This document shows, one piece after another, positions 56,529 through 64,000 of a stretch of 64,000 nt of DNA (positions within the stretch are counted from its first letter, which is position 1; each line of letters begins with the position of its first letter). The DNA comes from Deinococcus sp. Arct2-2 (GTDB lineage: Bacteria; Deinococcota; Deinococci; Deinococcales; Deinococcaceae), in assembly GCF_004801315.1 (NCBI RefSeq), contig NZ_SSNW01000008.1:52782-116781 (forward strand), given 5' to 3'. A model generated the notes under the pieces. It worked only from the letters and a program-made list of their open reading frames with translations. It did no database searches and was not told the origin of the DNA. The position numbers were made by a program, and so were the translations under genes.

Positions 56529-56814
56529 ATGAACAAAGCCATTAAGCCCCCCCGTCCGCACCTCCGACACGCTGTTCGTTCAGGATCAAGACTTCTGCGT
56601 GGCGGTGAGCCTGGACGGCCAACATGAACGCGTCCTGTACCTGCGGGATGATGTCCGGACACACCTCCGGCGACGTCGGCTACAAGATTCAGCGCGAACT
56701 GAAAGCGGGCCGTGACGCCTTCGTGTTCAGCGGCACCGTGGACGGCGCTTTGCAGACTCGCGGGACAAGCGCGGCAAGATGCGCACGGCGTTAAAACGGC
56801 GACTGGGAGACTGA
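56529..56814 (+). pseudogene. Decayed small plasmid gene with several frameshifts
   Basis: From an ATG at 56529 the reading MNKAIKPP needs one C removed from the C7 run to continue VRTSDTLFVQDQDFCVAVSL and DGQHERVLYLRDDVRT. A second shift gives TSGDVGYKIQRELKAGRDAF plus VFSGTVDGAL. A third gives DSRDKRGKMRTALKRRLGD and a stop at 56812-56814. All three pieces are in coding-like sequence and in order, so this was one gene of about 95 residues. Function unknown; it lies between the iterons and an ssb fragment. Confidence 0.5.
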
Positions 56815-57120
56815 AGAGGGAGGGTGAACCGGAGACGGGGTCTTCCTCTTTTCATTTTTCATGCCCGTGAAAAACCAATTCTGAATTCCTGAAGCACTCA
56901 CATCAGGCGGCGAGATGAACGAAGAAAAAGGCAGTGGGTGATTTGCGTCCCCCACCTCAACACTCGCCTCAGCAAAAGATGTTCCGCCGCTCTGCCAGAT
57001 CACGGGCAACACCGGCACAGAAAAAAGCTTTGACCGCCTGACGGCGGTTCCTGGGAAGGAGGCAGGAAGACAGCCCCTCTTCGAGACACGGAGGGACGGC
57101 ACCCTGCCAGGAGACCCACC

Positions 57121-57310
57121 ATGAAAAGCATCGCTCACCTGAACCTCGTCGGCACCATTGTCAGTGACCCCGCATTCCGCATCATCTCCGGCACCACCTT
57201 TGCTAAAACCAATTTCGCGCTGGACTCTATTGGCAACGGACGCAAGATCACCAATGAGCTGCCACTGACGTTCTTCACAGAGAAGATCGCGTCAAGCGCC
57301 CGCAGGGCAT
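57121..57310 (+). pseudogene. ssb: N-terminal fragment of a single-stranded DNA-binding protein
   Basis: MKSIAHLNLVGTIVSDPAFR, then TFAKTNFALDS and ELPLTFFTEK, match the first strands of an OB-fold SSB of the small plasmid type. After about residue 55 the frame enters unrelated sequence (antisense to the FAD monooxygenase remnant), so the gene is cut at about 57285-57315. A ribosome site is present (AGGAGACCCACC). Confidence 0.55.
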
Positions 57311-57314
57311 CGGT

Positions 57315-58430
57315 TCAGTCGCCTGATGTCGCGGCGACGTACCCATCGGGCCGAACCAGCAGTGCAGTTCGCCTCCGGGGGTCGAAGATCAAGCTCGGGC
57401 CAGCAGCCACCTGTGCGAGCGTCTCGTGTGTCGCGGCCGTCATGAGCCGCGCAGGGCCACGAACCCGCTGATGAAGGTCAAGCAGGGCCGTGGGATTCTG
57501 CTGGCCGAACAGCAGCAGCGTGAAGTCCGGGTGACATAGCGCGTCGAATAAGCGGAGCGCCAACTGTTCGAAAGCTGCACGTCGGGAGGCGCTCTCCAAG
57601 TCGCGAAGGCGCAAACGGACTTAGAGATGATCCCCGGTGGGTCGCGCGGTAGGTCACCCCCAGGCTCGCCGCCAGGTGTAGCAACCGATCCTGCATGGCG
57701 GGCGTACCGATCAACATCGACATGACACGGTTGCGTATGGCGAGCAGCGGACGCGACCGGAGCGTTATGGCCTTGGTCAAGGCGGACGTGGTACGCAACA
57801 CCGCGCGGGCGACCGGGAGCCGTTCAGCAGCGTATGTGTCGAGCAACGTCTGATGAGCCTGGCCTTGCACGACGAGCGCCCGCTTCCATCCGAGGTTCAC
57901 CGCGTCCTGGATGCCGGTGTTCATGCCTTGCGCGCCGACTGAACTGAGGATGTGCGCGGCGTCTCCGGCGAGGAAGACACGGCCTACGCGCAGCGTCGGC
58001 ACGACCTGCTGGTGAATGGTGAAGCGGGACAGACACTCCGGGTTGTCGAGCGTGACGGTGCGGACGCTGGAATGGTGGGCGCGGACACGCCACCAGGTGC
58101 AGACGTCATCGAATGTGGCGGCCGAGCGGCGCGACGAACAGTGGCCGGTCGGGCGTGAGGGACAACAGGATGTTCCGCCTCGCTCCGGGTGGCGCGTTGT
58201 GCGGGTCGACGTCAGCGAGGTTGAACACTTCCCCGAACTGCTCGCCCTCAAACGGCAGACCGACGGCCTTGCGAACAAAGCTGTGGGCGCCGTCACAGCC
58301 GACGAGCCAGGGGACGTTCAGCGTCTCGGTCTGGCCGGAGGGGTGTTCGAGATTGACCTGGACCTGCCCGCCCTGCGGCTGAAGGGTGCGTTCTCGAGCA
58401 CAGGAGGGCTCTTTGGCCACCCTCGACTGA
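57315..58430 (-). pseudogene. Broken FAD-dependent aromatic monooxygenase
   Basis: Three frames in order make up the C-terminal three quarters of a PheA/TfdB/RebC-type flavin hydroxylase: WLVGCDGAHSFVRKAVGLPF and ADVDPHNAPPG (58390-58110), then VGRVFLAGDAAHILSSVGAQ plus GMNTGIQDAVNLGWKRAL (the GD motif; 58090-57630), then a thioredoxin-like tail ending LLVRPDGYVAA (57614-57315). At least two frameshifts separate them, and the N-terminal GxGxxG region is missing. It would have hydroxylated an aromatic compound; now dead. Confidence 0.8.
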
Positions 58431-58500
58431 CAGGCGGCAGGTGTCTGGGACATTCGCTTGCCACAGCGGTAACTGGCAACCCCCCCGATTTGAGCCCCGT

Positions 58501-59889
58501 TCAAGACGTCAAGCTTGGAGGCGGACAGAAGGGGCCCACCCGTTCAGACACCAGCCGGGCCACGGCCAACAACCGCGCCTCTCCCCAGCGTCTGCCCACC
58601 AGTTGCACGCCGATGGGCAGGCCTGCCTTGGATCGGGTCAGGGGCACCACGACGACTGGGTTCCCCGTGAGATTAAACGGCATGCAGTGCGCCATGGCCG
58701 TCTGCCAGTACGGATACTCCTGCCCCTCCAGCAGCACCGGCGTTCCCGGCGTGCGGTGTGTCCACGCGGGCGTGCCCACCACCGGACAGATCAGCACATC
58801 AAACGCGTCGAACCACGTTTCCAGTCTGCCGATCAAGCGGTCTCGCCGGTCCAGCAGGGCAATGTACTGGCGCATGGTCACTTCACGCTCTCCAGGCTGG
58901 GCCTCGGGAGACCGGGGCACTTCTGCATTGAACAGACTCATCCCGACCTCGTTGGCCTCCGCCACACTCCACTCGGCGGGCGACCCGTGCTGCACCGCCA
59001 TATCTGGGGTCAGGGTCAAGGCCAGATCGACGAGGGCGGCTTTTGTGTCGTCGTCGGTCGGCAAGCCGAGGTCTTCCGTCCACGCCACCCGCAGCTGGGC
59101 CGCTTCCAGGGTGGGCACCAGATCTACCGGCACAGGGGGCACCTCCCACTGCCGACCATCTGGCCCGGCCAGCACCGAGAGGGCGAGGGCCAGATCGTCC
59201 ACGCTCCGGGCGAGTGGCCCCAACGTCGCCAGGTGCCGCAGGCCACGGGGCAGGCCGGGGAGTTCAGGAATGTGACCACTGGTGGGGATCCGGTGTTCAG
59301 TGGGTTTCAGGGCAAAGATTCCACAAAAGTGGGCGGGAATCCGCACAGAACCGCCCGCGTCGCTGCCCAGACCCAAGGGACTCAGTCCAGCCGCGATGGC
59401 GGCGGCCTCGCCGCCGGACGAGCCACCGGGGGAGTACTGGCGGTTCCAAGGATTGTGGGTGGGCCCGAAGATGGGATTGTCCGGCTCGGCTCCCGCGGCC
59501 AGGGTCGGTGTATTGGTTTTGCCGAGCAGCACGCCGCCGGCCGCCTTCAACCGGGCCACGGAGGGTGCGTCTGTGGTGGGCACGTATTCCGACAGGGGCG
59601 GGAACCCGGCCGTGGTGCGAACCCCCGCCGTTTCGAGGACGTCCTTGACGGTGAACGGCAAGCCCAGCAGCGGCCGGGTCACGCCGCGTGCTCTTGCGTC
59701 GTCGGCCTGCCGGGCGGTGTGCTGGGCCTGCTCGACATCGAGAGTCACGACCGCATTCAGGGCGGGGTTCAGGCGCTTGATGCGGTCTAGATGCAGCTCC
59801 AAGAGTTCGGCGGCGGAGAGGTCGCGCTGCTCAAGAGCTTGAAGCATCTGACGGGCGGAGGCAAACGGGCTCAGAACGGAAGCGGTCAT
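58501..59889 (-). CDS. Amidase (amidase-signature family)
   Basis: 462 residues; AGGAGG lies 5 bases before the ATG at 59889. The Ser-cisSer-Lys triad is present: Lys in GLPFTVKDV, GGSSGGEAAAIAAG with the cis-serine, and GSDAGGSVRIPAHFCG with the nucleophile region. C-terminal LTGNPVVVVPLT and GVQLVGRRWGEARLL are typical. It hydrolyses an amide, nature unknown, in the cytoplasm. It is the only clearly intact metabolic gene in the right-hand accessory part. Confidence 0.92.
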   Translation of the reverse strand: MTASVLSPFASARQMLQALEQRDLSAAELLELHLDRIKRLNPALNAVVTLDVEQAQHTARQADDARARGVTRPLLGLPFTVKDVLETAGVRTTAGFPPLSEYVPTTDAPSVARLKAAGGVLLGKTNTPTLAAGAEPDNPIFGPTHNPWNRQYSPGGSSGGEAAAIAAGLSPLGLGSDAGGSVRIPAHFCGIFALKPTEHRIPTSGHIPELPGLPRGLRHLATLGPLARSVDDLALALSVLAGPDGRQWEVPPVPVDLVPTLEAAQLRVAWTEDLGLPTDDDTKAALVDLALTLTPDMAVQHGSPAEWSVAEANEVGMSLFNAEVPRSPEAQPGEREVTMRQYIALLDRRDRLIGRLETWFDAFDVLICPVVGTPAWTHRTPGTPVLLEGQEYPYWQTAMAHCMPFNLTGNPVVVVPLTRSKAGLPIGVQLVGRRWGEARLLAVARLVSERVGPFCPPPSLTS

Positions 59890-59943
59890 CAGAACCTCCT
59901 ACGAGCAGCAAGACAGGGCGGGCGGTCAGCCGCGGGCTGTGAA

Positions 59944-59955
59944 TATCGTACGGTA
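59944..59955. promoter_or_regulatory. Imperfect palindrome upstream of the amidase
   Basis: TATCGTACGGTA is symmetric at 10 of 12 positions around CGTACG and lies 55 bases upstream of the amidase start. It may be an operator; no regulator is near. Confidence 0.25.
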
Positions 59956-60612
59956 CTTTTTGGAAGGGCGGAAGGTCACAGGGGTGGTCTCGCTCACTCC
60001 ACGACTCTCAACGCTGCGCGTTGTCGCTCTTCAAGCGGGGCACCCGTGGAGCGTGAGGGGTGCCCCGCGACAGACTCCGTCCAGACGAGCACCCCGGACT
60101 GACACCGGTATCACTAAGCGGCGTCAGTCCGGCCGATCCCGAGACCGAGGATCGGCCGCTCGCTGCATACCAGCGTACCGCGCATGCATTTGCCTTTACG
60201 TTCCAACTGGGACTGGTGGGCGGCGCATGAGCTTTGACGCACTCAAGCCACTGCCCCGGGTGCCTGAAAGACCGTCATGAGGAGAGCTACCTGTGCTGGC
60301 CCGCGGGGCGTACGGGAGGCGTCCCCATAGCTGTCGCCATCCGCGTGCCGTGAACCCACCGCGAGTAGCATCGGCGGTGCGTGCACCTACCGGGTGCCAA
60401 TCGGCGGAAGGCGCGACTCACCCAAAGCACAACCGGCAGCGGGTTGCGCGGGTTGTCCCGGCGAAGAACGCTCACGCCACCTCGGGCAGTGCTGGGTCTG
60501 CCTGCCCTGGGACGGCGCTGGAGCGGGCGGTGATGCGTGGTCGGCGCGTACTAGACCTGGCTTGTGCACACAAATTGGAGCACTCGGCGACGCCACGTCG
60601 GCGCGTCGCGAC
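59956..60612. other. Stretch without a supported gene
   Basis: Several short frames occur on both strands, none with a recognised domain or a ribosome site. High GC explains the frames. Confidence 0.5.
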
Positions 60613-60788
60613 TGATTCTCATCTTCTGGGGCCACAGGTCGCCCGGAGGCCTTCCTGCACGGCTAGTGCTGCCCACCACACGGGTAGACGAAACTTTGAA
60701 TGATTCTCATCTTCTGGGGCCACAGGTCGCCCGGAGGCCTTCGTGCACGCCCTGTGCTGCCCACCACACGGGTCGACGAAACTTTGAA
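60613..60788 (+). repeat. Tandem duplication, two 88-bp copies
   Basis: TGATTCTCATCTTCTGGGGC begins at 60613 and again at 60701. The copies run 60613-60700 and 60701-60788 and differ at only a few positions (for example CTTCCTGCACGGCTAG versus CTTCGTGCACGCCCTG). Each ends CGAAACTTTGAA. 88 is not a multiple of three, so the duplication is not a protein repeat. Confidence 0.85.
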
Positions 60789-61395
60789 TGACCTACAACT
60801 TCGCTCGGCAGCCTGTCCGTGCAGAATGTTCGTCTCGTTGCCCCCTCCGCTCCTGGAAGAATCACGTCTTTCCTTGAAACCACGCCCCAGCCGTCCTTCT
60901 GTGCCCTGGTTCCCATGCACCTCCACCCGCACCACGGGCCGCTTCCGCACAGGCGAGGGCCACGGGCGGCTCACTGCACCGCTCAACCCACCATGCGTCA
61001 TGCCACGAGCCTAAACCCACCGCGAGCAGTAGCCCATCATGGACCGTGGCAAGCGCTTTGGGCCATCTCAGGCAGAGTGCTGGTACCCATTTCCCACGAG
61101 CAGCCAGTCGTGGAGAACTACACCCACCAGGAAGCAGTGCGGAGAAAGCGCGCTGCGCGCAACCCTGCAGTGCCTGAGGCCGTCCTCTCTCCGTGCTTTG
61201 CAGGGTGCCAGCGGCCTGCGTGCAGCAGGCGCGAGTGATGGCGAACTTCTTCCCACAGCCGGAAGGTGCCGTATGACTGAACCCACGGGGCGCAGTTCGC
61301 CTGTGAGGCAAGAAAAAGGGACACCTGGGTAGAGCAAACCCCTCCTGTGCTGAGAGGGGAAAGAAAGTTCACTCCCCGCAGCCAGGAGACGGAGA
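60789..61395. other. Stretch without a supported gene
   Basis: Overlapping frames on both strands (for example 60862-61311 minus, 60819-61238 plus) have no family motif and compete with one another. Nothing is assigned. Confidence 0.5.
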
Positions 61396-62208
61396 ATGCA
61401 TACACCACCCACCCACCACGTCATTCGCATCAACCGACAGGCCTACCCGCAGCTTCTTCAGGCGGTTGTGCAGGGCGATCTGCAACCCACCGACGAGGAT
61501 TTGCAAGTCATGGGTCAGGGTCAGGTCTACCAGCCAGCCTGGCCGTTGCTGACGGACCAGATCGTCGTGCATGACCACCTGCTGCAATTGGGCACCCTAC
61601 TGATTTACAGCGAGTGCCACCGCCTCCCCGAACAGGAGTACACGACGCTGCTCACAGCGTCTTACGAGGTCTACCGGCAGTGTCCAGATGCCCATGGGTT
61701 GCTGACGGCCCTGCTGGCACCCATGACGCCTGAACGCGAGGCCATCTGGTGGGAACGGGTGCGTGCCGCGGTGGAGCAGGGCCGTGCGCTGGTCAACGGT
61801 GTGGGCCTGGTGGATGACATCTGGACCCCGACCACCTGGTTGCGTGACCGCACCCGGTTGGTCCAGCAGGGTGCGGAGTGGTTCCTCGTGCTCTCTTTTT
61901 CTCGGCCCCGGCGCCGGGCGCAGCCGGCTGGTCGCGCCGTGGCGGGCGTGGACATTGGCCTGCACCCACTGGCGACCGCTGTGGTGGGGAAGTGCCAGGG
62001 CGTCACGTACGACGTGCACTGGCCCACCGAATGCCCAGGGGATTCGCCTAATGAAGACCCTGTGTGCGGCAGTGTCAACAGCGCGGTGGCGTATGACCAG
62101 CACCATCCGGGGCTTCTGGCCGCGGGCAGTACCTCCGCCGCTCGGCAGAGCCGGGGTGTGGAGCGGGATGGGGGGACACCTGACCCTCGCGTTGACGGCG
62201 AGCGGTGA
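61396..62208 (+). CDS. Unknown protein with a TnpB-like RuvC-I motif, probably truncated
   Basis: 270 residues; GGAGACGGAGA precedes the ATG. Residues about 160-197 read EWFLVLSFSRPRRRAQPAGR then AVAGVDIGLHPLATAVVG. This is the arrangement of TnpB/OrfB and Cas12 proteins at the end of the WED domain, where a beta strand is followed by G-[VI]-D-[ILM]-G and the first RuvC aspartate (here Asp186). The first 160 residues do not look like a typical TnpB N-terminus (HHVIRINRQAYPQLLQAVVQ). After 200 the sequence becomes low-complexity and no RuvC-II Glu, zinc CxxC pair or RuvC-III Asp follows in any frame, so the gene is cut or frameshifted near 62000-62050. It could also be an unrelated actin-like or RNase H-fold protein. 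Confidence 0.45.
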   Translation: MHTPPTHHVIRINRQAYPQLLQAVVQGDLQPTDEDLQVMGQGQVYQPAWPLLTDQIVVHDHLLQLGTLLIYSECHRLPEQEYTTLLTASYEVYRQCPDAHGLLTALLAPMTPEREAIWWERVRAAVEQGRALVNGVGLVDDIWTPTTWLRDRTRLVQQGAEWFLVLSFSRPRRRAQPAGRAVAGVDIGLHPLATAVVGKCQGVTYDVHWPTECPGDSPNEDPVCGSVNSAVAYDQHHPGLLAAGSTSAARQSRGVERDGGTPDPRVDGER

Positions 62209-62644
62209 GATCCAGCTGGGGGCGCCTGCGTCGCCTATCTGCAAGGTGGACCCACTGCCCCGTAGAAGGCTTTGGCCCGCACGCGCAACCCGAACGGCGA
62301 AGTCTCGGCGACTGTGGTGGCCCGGTTCAGGCTGCCCGGCACGCCCCAGTTCATGGATCAATTCCTCGTGAGTGTCCTCCAGCAGGCTGTCGACCCACGA
62401 CCTGTGGTTCCCACCGTTCCCAGCGCCCACTCAGCCGCTGGAGTGGCATGCAGCGAGGACAAGCACAGAGGTTGGACACGGGAGGAGCCTTGAGAACTCG
62501 CCTGGCTTCGCGGCCGTTGAACTCAGGGACGGTTCAGAGCTGCTGGCCGGTGCGCCGCTGCGTCCTGAAAGGTCGGTCACGGCGGAGTTTACCGACCTGA
62601 CCTGTACCCGGATCTTGCCCGCGTCCCCTGACAGCCTGAACGTT
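62209..62644. other. Gap between the RuvC-motif gene and the aldo/keto reductase
   Basis: No supported gene. The long minus-strand frame 61597-62430 lies mostly antisense to the preceding gene and is rejected. Confidence 0.4.
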
Positions 62645-63511
62645 ATGGATGACTTCCACGTTCCTTCTGGTGCCGTGCCCCTTCGTGCCCTTGGGCTTGA
62701 GGGCTTGCAGGTCAGTGCCCTTGGCCTGGGGTGCATGGGTATGAGCGCCTTTTACGGTTCTGCAGATGACCGCACGTCCATCGCCACCATCCAGCGTGCC
62801 CTCGATCTGGGCATCACGCTGATCGACACGGCCGACGTCTACCGCGAACATGGCGACAACGAGGCCCTTGTGGGGCGCGCCCTGCGTGGACGGCGCGCCG
62901 CGGCAGTTCTCGCCACCAAATTCGGACACACCCTGGACGCCCGTGCGGATAGAAGACGCCTCGACGGACGCCCTGCCTATGTCCGCGCCGCCTGCGAGGC
63001 CAGCCTGCATCGCCTGGGTGTGGACACCATCGACCTCTACTACCTGCACCGGCCTGATCCAGCGGTCCCCATTGAAGAGACCGTCGGCGCCATGGGTGAA
63101 CTCGTGCAGGAAGGAAAAGTCCGCTTTCTGGGGTTGAGCGAGGCGTCCCCGACCACGCTGCGCCGTGCGCACGCCACCTTTCCCATCAGTGCCCTTCAGA
63201 CCGAGTATTCTCTGTTCGAACGGCATGTTGAAGCCGAGATTCTCCCCACCTGCCGGGAACTCGGTGTGGGTTTTGTGGCGTACAGCCCGCTGGGTCGGGG
63301 CTTTCTCGCCGGACGCTTTGACTGTGCTGATGAGCTGCCGGCAGACGACTGGCGGCGGGAGGTGCCTCGCCTGACGGGAACCCACGCGCCGCACAACCTG
63401 GCCCTGCGCCGTGGACTGGCCCACCTCGCCTCGCATGTGGGCCTGACGCCCGCACAGACGGCCCTGGCCTGGCTGCTCGCGCAGGAACCGGACGTGGGCA
63501 GCAGCTCGTAG
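62645..63511 (+). pseudogene. Aldo/keto reductase, 3' end cut off
   Basis: 288 residues from the ATG at 62645. [20 protein letters not shown] plus GMSAFYG is the AKR start; [20 protein letters not shown] has the catalytic Asp and Tyr, VLATKFGH the Lys, and [20 protein letters not shown] the His. [12 protein letters not shown] and [12 protein letters not shown] follow. Then GSSS and a stop replace the expected IPGT-type NADP-binding segment and the last 35-40 residues. The break at about 63496 coincides with the start of a transposase remnant on the other strand. Loss of the cofactor-binding end should abolish function. Confidence 0.82.
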
Positions 63512-63858
63512 AGCAGGGGGATGGCAATGCCCCGCCAGATGACGGCCAGCAGCAAGACGTTCACGTCTGTCTGCCCGTACTTCCAGTTCGTCCGGTCGAG
63601 GATGAATTCGCGTGGCTGCGCGGCGGGAAGGAGCGTCAAGACGACCCGGGCGACGTCGGCCGGTTGGATGGGATGACGGTCAAAGAAGCGCTCCACGCGG
63701 CGGATGACGGAGGCGGTGTGCGCGCTTCCGGGGAAGCGCGCCGCGAGTTCAGCATGCCGAACGTCCTTTCCCCCAAGGAGAGCGAGGACCATGAGGGAGA
63801 GCAACTCGACCTGATTCTTGCGGAACTCTGGAAAGTGCGCGGTGAAGCAGCGGGTCAA
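63497..63858 (-). pseudogene. N-terminal fragment of an IS4-type transposase
   Basis: About 120 residues: TRCFTAHFPEFRKNQVELLS then LMVLALLGGKDVRHAELAAR, FILDRTNWKYGQTDVNVLLL (with the first catalytic Asp) and [11 protein letters not shown]. It then meets the aldo/keto reductase 3' end at about 63496. The 5' end is unclear: the frame uses TTG at 63858 or extends upstream without an ATG. The catalytic half is missing. Confidence 0.75.
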
Positions 63859-63945
63859 CTTGGCGAGGACATCGGGGGACGCGTCCTGTTCTCGCGTGTC
63901 AGCCGAACTTTTTCAAGGCCCTCGTGAAAGTGTCTGTATGTCAAC

Positions 63946-64000
63946 CAAGAGTTTCCAAGCAGGGAAAAATGGCGCCAGCAACGAAGGCCCATGAGGTAGG
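63946..64000 (+). mobile_element. Left end of a second insertion sequence, cut by the window edge
   Basis: CAAGAGTTTCCAAGCAGGG at 63946, followed by ATGGCGCCAGCAACGAAGGC and CCATGAGGT, is clearly related to the left end of the IS at 11858 (terminal repeat CAAGAGTTTCCACG, then ATGGCGACAGCAACGAAGGC). About 10 of 55 positions differ, so it is a relative or an older copy rather than the same element. Confidence 0.75.

Noticed and set aside
60613..60788. Possible CRISPR repeat
   Set aside because: Only two adjacent 88-bp copies with no spacers between them and no cas genes.
61597..62430. 277-codon minus-strand frame
   Set aside because: Opposes the RuvC-motif gene, which has the better start site and a family motif; the minus frame has none.
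63196..63496. Continuation of the transposase frame under the aldo/keto reductase
   Set aside because: Past 63496 the minus frame is antisense to the reductase and no longer resembles a transposase.

Overview
The window is high-GC bacterial DNA, very probably from a Deinococcus replicon (chromosome, chromid or megaplasmid). The grounds are gene content (FHA/kinase/VWA/PP2C signalling cluster, CIA30-like protein, phosphoketolase, HicAB), several starts that look leaderless with a TANNNT box directly before the ATG, and GC-rich palindromic intergenic repeats. No rRNA, tRNA or CRISPR array was seen.

Left part (1-11.7 kb): a partial FAD oxidoreductase, then a leftward four-gene signalling operon (VWA protein, Ser/Thr kinase, FHA protein, pseudokinase-PP2C phosphatase). 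These supply the writer, reader and eraser of a protein-phosphorylation circuit. An MFS efflux pump, a stress-type SDR, a relic of a P-type ATPase, and a TetR/SDR divergent pair with two identical palindromic operators follow.

11.8-13.0 kb is a complete insertion sequence with 14-bp inverted repeats and a 6-bp target duplication. A diverged relative begins at the right edge of the window.

13.3-25.6 kb is a rightward sugar cluster: GH3 glycosidase, LacI regulator, family-5 solute-binding protein, permease, a fused permease-ATPase, second ATPase, GH4 phosphoglycosidase, NagB-like isomerase and a BadF/GlcNAc-type kinase. It fits uptake and breakdown of beta-linked gluco- or glucosamine-oligosaccharides into fructose-6-phosphate. 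A MOSC protein, a TetR/NmrA pair, a HicAB toxin-antitoxin pair and an APC/KimA-like transporter follow. 32.2-39.5 kb is a second sugar operon (ROK regulator, RbsACB-type ABC importer, sugar isomerase/epimerase, Gfo/Idh/MocA dehydrogenase). Then come a secreted phosphodiesterase with a nested domain, a phosphoketolase and a GAF-domain histidine kinase. Three copies of a mobile-looking palindromic repeat (29.7, 39.7, 42.2 kb) sit between these genes.

From about 47 kb to the end the DNA becomes accessory. It holds truncated transposase genes, an N-terminally truncated IstB, a tyrosine-recombinase-like protein without its catalytic residues, a gene-free low-GC block of about 1.9 kb, a frameshifted replication-relaxation-like gene, a five-copy iteron array (a probable plasmid replication origin), decayed plasmid genes including an ssb fragment, a broken FAD monooxygenase, an intact amidase, a tandem 88-bp duplication, a protein with a TnpB-like RuvC-I motif, and an aldo/keto reductase cut by a truncated IS4-type transposase. 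This right third looks like an integrated and decaying plasmid or a plasmid maintenance region colonised by IS elements. All assignments rest on reading motifs by eye; no database search was run.
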